From the NCBI GenBank assembly GCA_023393165.1, contig JAEWMJ010000032.1, positions 310,001-374,000 of the forward strand: a stretch of 64,000 bases of DNA, in the 5' to 3' direction. The notes under the pieces are model-generated. The model did no database searches and had not been told where the DNA came from. It saw nothing but the letters and a program-made list of their open reading frames with translations. The position numbers and the translations under genes were made by a program. This document shows positions 8,366 to 16,817 of this stretch, in pieces (within the stretch, counting starts at the first letter, position 1; every line of letters starts with the position of its first letter). This DNA is from Bacillota bacterium. Its GTDB lineage: Bacteria; Bacillota; Clostridia; Christensenellales; Christensenellaceae.

Positions 8366-9751
8366 TCAATATCCCTTGTCCAAGGCGTATGAAAGCACTT
8401 CGCGGGCAAGAGGCGTGGCGTGAGCCGAACCGAATCCCGCGCCTTCCAGTATCACGCTGATCGCAAGCGGGTGGTCTTCGTCGTCAACAAAACCGACAAA
8501 CCAGGAATGATTTTTGGTTTCCCCGTCCTCCACAAATTCCGCGGTGCCCGTTTTCCCACAGACGGTGTAGTCGTCCAGCCGGGCGCTTGTTGCCGTACCC
8601 TCTTCCACCGTTTCCTTCATAAACTGTTTTATTTTTTGCGCGGTCTCGGGCTGCACCGGTGCGGCCAGCGCATTGGAAGAAAACGTATAGACGCTTTTGC
8701 CTTCATGCATCACATCCAAAAGCAGTTTGGGCTCCATCATCCGGCCGCCGTTCGCTATCGAAGCCGCGATCATGGCGTTCTGCATGGGGGTCACAAGGTC
8801 GTTAAGCTGCCCGATCCCGGCCCAGGCGACGTCGCCCTGATTGGACGTGGTTTCAAAATTGCCCGAATACAGCATAAAATCCGAAAAATTGAAATTGGTG
8901 TTATATAAAAACTTCTTTGCATACTGCTCAAGCGTGGTCCCGCTCAGTTTGGTGGAAAGAAGCCCGAAATACGGATTGCAGGATTCTATAAACGCCCGCT
9001 CAAGGTCAACTTCGCCGTGTCCGCCTTCTTCGGAATCGCTGATGTTCTGCCCTTCAATGACCACGCTGCCCGTGCAGTCATAGTCAAAGTCCAGCCCCTG
9101 TTCTACCGCGGCGGAAGCCGTGATTATTTTTATTGTGGAACCCGGCGGATATTTGCCCATAGTGACGCGGTTCACATACTCCGACCCTTCTTCTTCTTCC
9201 TCGTCCGGAATATTTAAGGGATCAAACGACGGTTTGCTGACACTGGCCAGCACCTCGCCGGTCTTGTAATCCATCACCACCACCGCGCCGTTATATTCCA
9301 TGTTCCGGTAGATATACCTGCAAAGTTTGGAATCGATAGTGAGTTTTACGTCGCTCCCACTCAAGTCTTCCCCGGATACCGCAAGATTCAGCCTCTCCAG
9401 AACATTTTTATCGTAGCCGAACAGATACTTGGCGTAATAGGTCTCCGCGCCCACCGTCTTGCCCTTTGTGTCCCCCACCGTGTGAGCGACGGCCGCCCGG
9501 GTATCGCTGTCCTCCGCATACCTGCGTTCCCCGTCGTCCGTCCAGGCAAGTTTCACGCCGTTCCTGTCGTATATGGTGCCCGGCTGTACGTTTTCCTGAG
9601 CTTCCGCGATCCTGGGATTGTAGGGCATGGAAAACCATGTTTGCCCGTATTTCGTAACCGAGAAGCCGAGATACCCGATCAATATGACGAACAAAACTAC
9701 AAAAACAGCCAAAGATATACGGATATTCAGCCTGATGTTGGGTTTTTTCAT
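8366..9751 (-). CDS. Class B penicillin-binding protein (PBP2-type transpeptidase)
   Basis: A 461-residue peptidoglycan D,D-transpeptidase with one N-terminal membrane anchor (residues 13-31). Catalytic motifs are complete: STIK at 205-208, SCN at 257-259 and KTG at 400-402. The N-terminal pedestal is short, so it belongs with the small SpoVD/PbpA-like class B proteins often paired with a SEDS protein. It overlaps the SEDS gene upstream by four bases (9748-9751), which implies a glycosyltransferase-transpeptidase pair. A division, elongation or spore role cannot be chosen from sequence. Confidence 0.92.
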   Translation of the reverse strand: MKKPNIRLNIRISLAVFVVLFVILIGYLGFSVTKYGQTWFSMPYNPRIAEAQENVQPGTIYDRNGVKLAWTDDGERRYAEDSDTRAAVAHTVGDTKGKTVGAETYYAKYLFGYDKNVLERLNLAVSGEDLSGSDVKLTIDSKLCRYIYRNMEYNGAVVVMDYKTGEVLASVSKPSFDPLNIPDEEEEEGSEYVNRVTMGKYPPGSTIKIITASAAVEQGLDFDYDCTGSVVIEGQNISDSEEGGHGEVDLERAFIESCNPYFGLLSTKLSGTTLEQYAKKFLYNTNFNFSDFMLYSGNFETTSNQGDVAWAGIGQLNDLVTPMQNAMIAASIANGGRMMEPKLLLDVMHEGKSVYTFSSNALAAPVQPETAQKIKQFMKETVEEGTATSARLDDYTVCGKTGTAEFVEDGETKNHSWFVGFVDDEDHPLAISVILEGAGFGSAHATPLAREVLSYALDKGY

Positions 9752-10998
9752 ACGAACTCGCCCCCCATCTCCGCAATTTCAGCCTCGTCGTTCTCACCGT
9801 TTTTGATCGCGACGCCTTCGATGATCCCCAGCTGCAGAAATGCGGAAATCACCGAACTGCCCCCGTAGCTCAGGAAAGGCAGCGTAATGCCTGTCAGCGG
9901 GATGAGTTTGATCACGCCGCCGATAATAATGAAGCTTTGCAGGGAAAGCATTACCGTGCAGCCGAATACCAGCAGGGCGTCAAACGTGTTGCGCGCATGA
10001 AGGGCGATCAGGATACCGCGGATAATAAATACAAGATAAAATATGATCAGCATAATGCCTATAATGAGCCCGAATTCCTCGCTGATTACGGCAAAAATAT
10101 AATCGGTATGGTTGGCCGGGATCACCTGGGGCATGCCCATGCCAAGTCCGGAGCCAAGCAGCCCGCCGCTTGCAATCGCCATCAGCCCCTGTACGATCTG
10201 GTACCCCTCGTCGTTATAGAGCGACCATGGATCGCGCCACACGTCCACCCGCACTTTAACATGCGAAAAAAGATGATAGCTTGCGACCGCGCCCAGGCCG
10301 AAAACCCCGGCGCCGCCAAGCGTCAGCCACGCATTTCCGGTACCCGCGTAAAACACCACCAAAAAAGTACCGCAGATCAAAAGCGCGCCGCCAAGATCCT
10401 TGGCAAGCACCAAAAGGCCGACGCTTACCGCGGTATACGCCACATAAATCCACAGCTGGCGCATTTGTTTGCGCGTAGACAGAAAATATGCCGTTACAAC
10501 GATAAACAGTATCTTTGCAAACTCGCTGGGCTGAACGGTAAAAGTACCGATGTTCAGCCAGTTCCGCGCCCCGCCGATGGTGCGCGCAAAAATCAGCGTA
10601 CAGCCCAGAAGCAAAATGCCTCCTATCATAAAAAACCAGTTTGCCCGTCCGAAATTGTAGACCCTTCGGATCACGAGCATGGCGATTATCATCATAACAT
10701 TGCCGGCAATGATCCACAAAAACTGCTTGGTGGCAACGTCCGGATCCAGCCGGTAGAGGACGACAAGGGAAAGGACGCACAAAAAATCGGCGATCAAGAG
10801 CGTAAAACGCTCCAGATGCTTGAATACGCCTTTTAATACGTTATACTGTACAAGTACCAGCGCAACCACGCCGATGCACATGTAGATCGCGTTCGGGTCT
10901 GCCTGCCCCTTTCTGAAGGCCAGCAGGAAAAACCCGCTGATGCAAAAGAGCACCAGGAACCACAGTATCAGCGTGGCGCTTCTGCGTTTAATAACCAT
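9748..10998 (-). CDS. SEDS-family peptidoglycan glycosyltransferase (FtsW/RodA/SpoVE)
   Basis: A 416-residue polytopic membrane protein with about ten hydrophobic segments. SEDS text includes GGARNWLNIGTFTVQPSEFA (the conserved QPSE region), KDLGGALLI with the catalytic-type aspartate, and the C-terminal PFLSYGGSSVI. SEDS proteins polymerise lipid II and work with a class B PBP, which is the next gene here with a four-base overlap. The upstream FHA gene overlaps its start by 11 bases. FtsW and RodA cannot be separated without a tree. Confidence 0.9.
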   Translation of the reverse strand: MVIKRRSATLILWFLVLFCISGFFLLAFRKGQADPNAIYMCIGVVALVLVQYNVLKGVFKHLERFTLLIADFLCVLSLVVLYRLDPDVATKQFLWIIAGNVMMIIAMLVIRRVYNFGRANWFFMIGGILLLGCTLIFARTIGGARNWLNIGTFTVQPSEFAKILFIVVTAYFLSTRKQMRQLWIYVAYTAVSVGLLVLAKDLGGALLICGTFLVVFYAGTGNAWLTLGGAGVFGLGAVASYHLFSHVKVRVDVWRDPWSLYNDEGYQIVQGLMAIASGGLLGSGLGMGMPQVIPANHTDYIFAVISEEFGLIIGIMLIIFYLVFIIRGILIALHARNTFDALLVFGCTVMLSLQSFIIIGGVIKLIPLTGITLPFLSYGGSSVISAFLQLGIIEGVAIKNGENDEAEIAEMGGEFV

Positions 10999-11449
10999 TC
11001 TGCAGCCTCGTTCGTTTAATGAACACCCTTAAGTCTATTTCGCCCAGAGTGATAATATCGCCGGTTTTCAGGATCAACGGTTTTAAAATCTTCTTTCCGT
11101 TTACCATTGTTTCCGCCCGTCCCAAAGGAGATATGAAAATGTCGTCCCCCTTTTTATAAAGCAGCGCATGCGTTTTGGCAACGCTGTAATCGTCAATCGC
11201 AATGTCGCTTTTCGGAAGCCGGCCCAAGGTGTTTTCCAGCTTGATCCCGTGCTTGTCGCCGATGATCTCCTCAGGACCGCTTTCAACCTGCAGGTAGCCC
11301 ACATACTGCCCCACCTCTTCCATGATATATTTCCGCTGCCTGTATTCGCTGACTGAAGCGTATATCACCGCGATCAGTATCACAAACATGACAAACACGA
11401 ACCAGTACCGCATGGCAAACGCTACCGCCTCATATACAGATCCATTCAT
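10988..11449 (-). CDS. Membrane-anchored FHA-domain protein
   Basis: A 153-residue protein with one N-terminal transmembrane helix (FVFVMFVILIAVIYASV, residues about 18-34) and a forkhead-associated domain after it. FHA landmarks are LGRLPKSDIAIDD and THALLYKKGDDIFI; the usual Ser before His is Thr. FHA domains bind phosphothreonine, so a Ser/Thr kinase may act on this wall-synthesis cluster, but none is encoded here. I use the ATG at 11449 after AAGGAG. The gene end overlaps the SEDS gene. Confidence 0.85.
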   Translation of the reverse strand: MNGSVYEAVAFAMRYWFVFVMFVILIAVIYASVSEYRQRKYIMEEVGQYVGYLQVESGPEEIIGDKHGIKLENTLGRLPKSDIAIDDYSVAKTHALLYKKGDDIFISPLGRAETMVNGKKILKPLILKTGDIITLGEIDLRVFIKRTRLQNGY

Positions 11450-11515
11450 GGTCTTCTCCTTTTCGGGCCGTTTCACCCATTTGGACTATTATTCTCCTTC
11501 CATTGTTCCCATATA

Positions 11516-12061
11516 TCAATAATAAGAACCCTTTAGCCTGCGGCGTATCCTGTCATTATAGAACAGTGTAACCTTGGAAAACAGGAAATCGTACACCAGG
11601 AAAATGAACTGCATGATAATAATAAAAGCGGCCAGAGGCAATTCAAAGGGAATCTGGGACAAAAGCAGCGAACGCGCCGTAAAATAAAGCGCCGCCAGAG
11701 CCAGATTAAAATAAATATATTTGATGATCATTGCGGACCCGCGTCTGCGCCTTTTTTCGATCAAATACTTTCCGATCCCGTAATGTCCGAAGAAAAATAC
11801 GTACGGGAGCAGCATGGTCTTGTCCGCCAGTATCCAAAAACCAAGCAGCGATACGGCAATAACGGATATGAGGGCCAGTCCGTACCTTTCCTCCAGCATG
11901 ATTCCCATCACAAAAATGGAACTTAAAAAGTACATAATGATCTGCACGCCGGGCAGTATGGATGCAAGAAATAAGAAAAGCAGAGAAAAAGCGCTGAACA
12001 TTGAGGCAAGGCTCAGATCGCCCGCTCCTCCGCTCCTGTTATAATAATGCGAACTTGGCAT
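11516..12061 (-). CDS. Multi-pass membrane protein of unknown function
   Basis: A 181-residue protein with about five hydrophobic segments: residues 18-40, 42-55, 60-80, 110-128 and 135-158 approximately. It begins with a polar MPSSHYYNRSGG segment and ends in a basic tail (DRIRRRLKGSYY). I do not recognise the family. Its place between a DnaJ-domain gene and the FHA-SEDS-PBP2 genes, all on one strand with short gaps, suggests an envelope role. No catalytic motif is visible. Confidence 0.7.
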   Translation of the reverse strand: MPSSHYYNRSGGAGDLSLASMFSAFSLLFLFLASILPGVQIIMYFLSSIFVMGIMLEERYGLALISVIAVSLLGFWILADKTMLLPYVFFFGHYGIGKYLIEKRRRRGSAMIIKYIYFNLALAALYFTARSLLLSQIPFELPLAAFIIIMQFIFLVYDFLFSKVTLFYNDRIRRRLKGSYY

Positions 12062-12118
12062 AATAAACCCCTCCGTTAAAAACTTAAAACTTCCTTTTGT
12101 CAGTTAAAGCTCTGTGAG

Positions 12119-12673
12119 TTAACAGTTGCAGCAGCAGCTTAAAAGCGAGCACAGCGCGCATGTCGTGCACAGATTGTTCATTGTGGGAGTTTCCCCGCCG
12201 CCGTAAAAATCCCTGTATTCTCCCGCCGTTTGGTTCATTGTCTCGTATGCGTTTTTATATTCCGCGTTTCCAGGGCTCATCCCGTGCGCCGTTTCAAAAT
12301 GCTCCCTTGCGCCCTCGTACCATCCGCGCCGGAGCATTACGACTCCTTTCAGGTAATGCCATTCGGCAGACTTGTAGTCGATTCTGTCCAGCAGCATTTC
12401 TGCGGCGGCAATATCGCCCCGCGCGATTGCCGCGCGCACCTGCGCAAGTTCCGGGCCCGTATAGGACGATCCCGCGTCCCCGCCCCGCCGCATTTTTTCA
12501 ATCACATCATACGCCTGATTGATCTGTTTTAATTTTTCAGCGGCTGCTTCGGCCATTCTGGGGTCGCCCGCATACCGGTCCGGATGGTATTTCTTTACCA
12601 GCGTGCGGTACGCCTGTTTTATTTCCTCATCCGATGCATTTTCGGATACGCCCAGCACTTTGTATGGATTCAA
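12119..12673 (-). CDS. DnaJ-domain protein with tetratricopeptide-like middle and Cys-rich tail
   Basis: A 184-residue protein. Residues 1-65 are a J domain with the HPD motif in KKYHPDRYAG, the part that stimulates DnaK ATPase. The middle (about 75-160) resembles TPR helices (AEWHYLKGVVMLRRGWYEGA). The last 20 residues are strongly cysteine-rich, ending LLSCCCNC with eight cysteines in all. It lacks the G/F and zinc-finger regions of DnaJ, so it is a specialised co-chaperone. Its start overlaps the DUF5685 stop by four bases. Confidence 0.85.
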   Translation of the reverse strand: MNPYKVLGVSENASDEEIKQAYRTLVKKYHPDRYAGDPRMAEAAAEKLKQINQAYDVIEKMRRGGDAGSSYTGPELAQVRAAIARGDIAAAEMLLDRIDYKSAEWHYLKGVVMLRRGWYEGAREHFETAHGMSPGNAEYKNAYETMNQTAGEYRDFYGGGETPTMNNLCTTCALCSLLSCCCNC

Positions 12674-13500
12674 ACGCTTTCCCCTTTTATTACCATGTTG
12701 GTTCTTTCCTTTAAACCAAGATACAATATATTATCCAGAATTCCCCTGTTCTTTTTTACCCGAAGGCGGGTATATGCTTCGGCCGCCTTCGCAAGCGAAA
12801 AATAAAGGTTGAATTCCGCTTCCTTCCTTAAGGCCGGATCGCCGCTGTCCCCGTATTTCGAAAGAAATACGTTGTAGTTGCCGCTCTTTTGATCCTTTCC
12901 GATATCATCCAGCGCGTCTATGATATAAAGCCACCTGCCCAGATTATAGCCCAGGTCATAAAGGTTCTCCCACTCCTCCGGATCCAGATTTTCAAAAACT
13001 TTACCCAGCAGAACGGCAAAAGCGCCGGCTGTTTCGTCTATGCTTTTCGACCCGCTGTCCTGGATTTTCATCAGCGAACGATGCATCGCGCGTATGGCTT
13101 CCTCTGTGTCCGGGTACAGTCTGCCGGCCTTCCTGTACGCCGGATAAATAAAAGGCGCTGCGGCGGCAGATTGCCTTTTTCCGTCCTGAATATCGTCTTT
13201 TATTTTATAATAGGTCAGCAGTACGTTTACGGCCGCGGGATAGCCGGCGCAGGGCGCTTTGACTTCCATTCTGTGTTCCACAGGGTGCAAAATGCATTTG
13301 CAGCGCACAAGTTCGTTTTTCCCGCTCAGAAGGGAATCATGGAGTAAATATAAAAAAGCGCAGTCATAGCTCACGGCAGCCGAGGAAAAGATGGAATACC
13401 CGTGTTGCAGGGCCTTGCATAATCCGCAATAATAAGCCTTATATGTTTCATATTCGTGCACCCTTAATTCGCATTTTTTGGGTGTAATATATCCAAACAT
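12670..13500 (-). CDS. DUF5685 family protein
   Basis: A 276-residue soluble protein of clostridial family DUF5685, recognised from its opening MFGYITPKKCELRVHEYE and the YYCGLCKAL motif near residue 25. Several conserved Cys and His residues suggest a metal or small-molecule site, but no function is known to me. I take the ATG at 13500 rather than the TTG at 13527, because the residues before MFGYI are not family-like and a TATAAT box ends six bases before this ATG. The transcript may therefore be leaderless. First gene of the seven-gene minus-strand run. Confidence 0.8.
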   Translation of the reverse strand: MFGYITPKKCELRVHEYETYKAYYCGLCKALQHGYSIFSSAAVSYDCAFLYLLHDSLLSGKNELVRCKCILHPVEHRMEVKAPCAGYPAAVNVLLTYYKIKDDIQDGKRQSAAAAPFIYPAYRKAGRLYPDTEEAIRAMHRSLMKIQDSGSKSIDETAGAFAVLLGKVFENLDPEEWENLYDLGYNLGRWLYIIDALDDIGKDQKSGNYNVFLSKYGDSGDPALRKEAEFNLYFSLAKAAEAYTRLRVKKNRGILDNILYLGLKERTNMVIKGESV

Positions 13501-13506
13501 ATGGCT

Positions 13507-13515
13507 ATTATACCA
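13507..13515 (-). promoter_or_regulatory. Extended -10 promoter placing the start point at the DUF5685 start codon
   Basis: The minus strand reads TGGTATAAT, then AGCCAT, then the ATG at 13500. The box therefore ends six bases before the start codon, and transcription should begin at or next to the ATG. No Shine-Dalgarno lies between. The -35 region is poor, as is common for extended -10 promoters. Confidence 0.6.
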
Positions 13516-13592
13516 TAAACCGCCCAAAAAAATCTTTAAGATTTCCTGAAATTCCCGGATGCCTGTAACGTTTCATAATTTCGTATTGCTAT

Positions 13593-13617
13593 AAAAAAGC
13601 GGAGTTTCAAACCCCGC
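13593..13617 (-). terminator. Rho-independent terminator after trpS
   Basis: On the minus strand GCGGGGTTT, G, AAACTCCGC forms a nine-pair stem (one G-U) at 13617-13599, followed by TTTTTT at 13598-13593. Confidence 0.85.
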
Positions 13618-13652
13618 CTCAAATCTTACAGTATTTCCGGTTCAATAGGCCG

Positions 13653-14654
13653 TTATATTTTTCTGGGCGCAAGCCCGACTTTTTTGTATACCTTGGAAAG
13701 CATCCGCCCGGCTTGTGCGCCCGCAGCGCCTGCGTTCTCCGCCATGATGCGGTTTAAAAATTCCTTGTCCGCCCTGATCTCCGCATACCTTTTCTGCAGA
13801 GGTTCCAGTTCGGCAACCACCGCTTCGGCAGCCGCTTCCTTCAGCGCGCCGTAACCCAAACCTGAAAAATCCTGTGCCGATTGGGCAATCGTCTTTCCCG
13901 TCAGCACGGAATAGATGGTCAGCAGATTGGACACGCCGGGTTTATCCTCGGCAAACCTGACGGTCCCTTCCGAATCCGTAACCGCCCGCTTGACCTTTCT
14001 GCGGATCGCATCAGGCGGATCCAGAAGCGCGATATACGCGTTCTCGTTTTCGTCCGATTTGGACATTTTCTTCTCAGGTTCCGCCAGGCTCATGATCCGG
14101 GCGCCGGTTTTTGGAATATAAGGTTCCGGGATCGTGAATACATCTCCATACAGATTGTTGAACCGTATGGCGATATCTCTGGTAATCTCCAGATGCTGTT
14201 TCTGGTCGGCGCCCACCGGCACCAGATGCGTTCCGTACAGGAGAATATCCGACGCCATCAGAACCGGATAGGTATACAGTCCGGCGTTCAGATTATCGGC
14301 GTACTTTTCGCTCTTTTCCTTGAACTGGGTCATTCTGCCCAGCTCGCCGATATAGGTAAAACAGTTCAGTACCCATGCAAGTTCCGCATGAGCGGAAACA
14401 TGGGACTGCATAAACAGAATATTTTTCTCAGGATCAAGCCCCGCCGCTATCAGGAGCGACATGACGTCCAGGCAGCGGCTCCTGAGCACGGACGCCTGCT
14501 GGCGCACCGTGATGGAATGCAGATCAACGACGCAGTAATAACAGGAGTATTCTTCCTGCAGGGTCGCCCAGTTTTTTACTGCACCAAGGTAATTACCCAG
14601 CGTCAAACTGCCTGACGGCTGTATTCCGCTGAAAATGATTTTCTTGTCAGCCAT
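13653..14654 (-). CDS. trpS: Tryptophanyl-tRNA synthetase
   Basis: A 333-residue class I aminoacyl-tRNA synthetase that charges tRNA-Trp. The HIGH-equivalent region is PSGSLTLGNYLGA (residues 13-25), and the KMSKS loop is KKMSKSDENE near residue 195. The length is that of bacterial TrpRS. The start is the ATG at 14654 after GGAGGAATTGC, inside the end of thrC (eight-base overlap), so the two genes are co-translated. I see no T-box upstream of this pair. Confidence 0.95.
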   Translation of the reverse strand: MADKKIIFSGIQPSGSLTLGNYLGAVKNWATLQEEYSCYYCVVDLHSITVRQQASVLRSRCLDVMSLLIAAGLDPEKNILFMQSHVSAHAELAWVLNCFTYIGELGRMTQFKEKSEKYADNLNAGLYTYPVLMASDILLYGTHLVPVGADQKQHLEITRDIAIRFNNLYGDVFTIPEPYIPKTGARIMSLAEPEKKMSKSDENENAYIALLDPPDAIRRKVKRAVTDSEGTVRFAEDKPGVSNLLTIYSVLTGKTIAQSAQDFSGLGYGALKEAAAEAVVAELEPLQKRYAEIRADKEFLNRIMAENAGAAGAQAGRMLSKVYKKVGLAPRKI

Positions 14655-16137
14655 GCAATTCCTCCACAAATTCACGGATCACATTTTTAAGTCCGCTTTT
14701 CGGCACGTCCCCTCTGTGCCGGACAGGTTTTGTTTTGAGCTCGGATATTCTCGCCGGCACCTGACTGTTCGCATATCCCGCCAGTTTTTCGGCAGCCTTG
14801 AAAATATCCCCGCCCGCTTCCTCTCCCGTCAGGGAGCAAAGCACGTCGGGTACGAATTTGAACGGGTTGGCTGTGGAAGCGATGACCGTTGGCAGATCCT
14901 CCCCCGTTTTGTTTTTAAAGTCTTCATATACCGTCCAGGCCACGGCCGTGTGGGTATCCAGCAGATAGCCGTATTCCTGGAAGACGTTTTTAATTGTTTC
15001 GCTTGTTTTTTTATCGTCGCAGTACCCCGCCCAGAAGTCGTTCTGCATTTTTGCGACCACTTCTTCGGTCACCCGGTATGAACCCTGTTTTTTCAGGGAC
15101 GCCATCCATTCGGATACCGTTTTTTCATCTCTTCCGCACAGCTCGAACAGTAGCCTTTCCAGGTTGCTGGAGATCAGGATATCCATGGAAGGAGACATTG
15201 TCTTATAGAATTCCCTGTTTGCCGTGTATTCGCCGTTGTGGAAAAAGTCCGTCAGCACATTGTTTCGGTTGGATGCGCATACCAGGCGGCGGATGGGCAG
15301 GCCCATCTGTTTGGCGTAGTATGCGGCCAGTATATTGCCGAAGTTGCCGGTTGGCACCACAACGTTGACCGGATCCCCGCATTTGATCTTATCCTCCAGT
15401 ACAAGCCTGGCATACGCAAATACGTAGTAAGCCACCTGAGGAACCAGCCTGCCGAAATTAATGGAATTGGCCGAAGACAAATGATATCCGGCGCTGAGCA
15501 TTTCCCGGTTAAAATCCGGATCGGCAAACAGTTCTTTTACCGCTGTCTGCGCGTCGTCAAAATTGCCCTGCACAGCGCAGGCGCATACATTTTGTCCCTC
15601 CTGCGTCACCATCTGCAGCTTCTGCATATCTGAAACGCCTTCACTGGGATAAAAAACAACAATTGCAGTTCCGTCCACATCCCTGAAGCCCTCCATCGCG
15701 GCCTTGCCCGTATCTCCGGATGTGGCTGTCAGTATGAGAACCTTTTTTCCGTCCGTCGTCTTCAGCATGGCCTTTTGCAGCAGCCTTGGAAGCACCTGCA
15801 AAGCCATGTCCTTGAACGCAAGGGTGGGCCCGTGCCATAATTCCATAACGGCGGCATTGTCCAGGCAGGACAGCGGAACGACTTCCGTGGAATCAAAATC
15901 TGCATAAGCCTGTTTGGTTAATTGAAAAAGATCCGCCTTCGGAATATCAAAAAACAGGGACAGTATTTCCGCCGCCAATTCCGCGTACCCGCGCGATGCG
16001 GTATCCACAATTTGAGAAAGGTTCATTTGCGGAAATTCCTCTGGGACAAAAAGACCGCCGTCGCCGGCAATCCCTTTGAGCACGGCGTCCAGCGCCGGCA
16101 TTCCGCACATTTTATTTCTTGTACTGATTACGTTCAT
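14647..16137 (-). CDS. thrC: Threonine synthase
   Basis: A 496-residue PLP enzyme that converts O-phosphohomoserine to threonine. The PLP lysine lies in GPTLAFKDMALQ near residue 113; phosphate-binding ATSGDTGKAAMEG and a PTGNFGNILAA loop follow. The long bacterial/yeast-type N-terminus (STRNK...GIAGDGGLFVPE) is present. The ATG follows GGAGATAATCG. It is paired with trpS; other threonine genes (hom, thrB) are not in the window. Confidence 0.95.
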   Translation of the reverse strand: MNVISTRNKMCGMPALDAVLKGIAGDGGLFVPEEFPQMNLSQIVDTASRGYAELAAEILSLFFDIPKADLFQLTKQAYADFDSTEVVPLSCLDNAAVMELWHGPTLAFKDMALQVLPRLLQKAMLKTTDGKKVLILTATSGDTGKAAMEGFRDVDGTAIVVFYPSEGVSDMQKLQMVTQEGQNVCACAVQGNFDDAQTAVKELFADPDFNREMLSAGYHLSSANSINFGRLVPQVAYYVFAYARLVLEDKIKCGDPVNVVVPTGNFGNILAAYYAKQMGLPIRRLVCASNRNNVLTDFFHNGEYTANREFYKTMSPSMDILISSNLERLLFELCGRDEKTVSEWMASLKKQGSYRVTEEVVAKMQNDFWAGYCDDKKTSETIKNVFQEYGYLLDTHTAVAWTVYEDFKNKTGEDLPTVIASTANPFKFVPDVLCSLTGEEAGGDIFKAAEKLAGYANSQVPARISELKTKPVRHRGDVPKSGLKNVIREFVEELHG

Positions 16138-16332
16138 CGATTATCTCCATGGTTGACAATAAAGCCAGGCTTCCGTCAAATTAATGTTTTCATTTTTTTA
16201 TTTGAACACACCCAAACAACACTCTATTTGGGTGAACAAACATGCAAAATCAAAATTCCATAAACGGCCCAAAGCCGTATTCTACAGTTTTTCTGAAACC
16301 GGCCTTATATCTTTCCCCGTCTCAGCGGCCGG

Positions 16333-16743
16333 TCAGATAATATATTTCTTCAGATAATCGGGAGCCGTCTTCGGATCCGCACTGATGATAATAACAGCTT
16401 TTATGTTGTTCTTATCGGTGAGTTCCTCAATTTTTTTCATTAGCTCCTCGATTTCGTTTACGTTCTTTTTAACGATCTTTAAAAAAGCATCTATATAGAT
16501 GGATTCTATATCAAAATTCTGCGCGACCATTCCACAAAGGAATCCATAAAATTCTCCGCATCCGCTGATCTTGTACTCGTTTACATCCACAAACCGGATC
16601 TGATGAACCACATCGTACATATACCGTTTGTCGTCGTCTATGAATACGATATCACCCTTGGTGGATTTCATATCCGCGTTTGCGATGTCGATCAGCCTCT
16701 TGGTTTTTCCCGTACCTTTTTCGGAATAAATTAACTGTATCAT
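16333..16743 (-). CDS. Small P-loop ATPase-like protein
   Basis: A 136-residue protein with Walker A in YSEKGTGKTKRLID (residues 6-19) and a possible Walker B in SIYIDAF near residue 80. A second acidic stretch is VFIDDDKRYMYD. It resembles a small conserved clostridial family sometimes labelled PilT-like, but it is far shorter than PilT. The C-terminal half is charged and probably helical. AAGGGGGAG precedes the ATG, and TATAAT lies shortly upstream. Function unknown. Confidence 0.75.
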   Translation of the reverse strand: MIQLIYSEKGTGKTKRLIDIANADMKSTKGDIVFIDDDKRYMYDVVHQIRFVDVNEYKISGCGEFYGFLCGMVAQNFDIESIYIDAFLKIVKKNVNEIEELMKKIEELTDKNNIKAVIIISADPKTAPDYLKKYII

Positions 16744-16817
16744 AGGAATCTCCCCCTTATTATATTATAAATCTTACTGATTTGTTTTCGTCACCCGCAA
16801 TTCTTACTCAAAAAATC

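Noticed and set aside
16138..16332. Possible T-box or attenuator before thrC-trpS
   Set aside because: No T-box sequence (AGGGUGG-type) or specifier stem, no leader peptide with Thr or Trp codons, and no terminator hairpin were found in the 195-base spacer.
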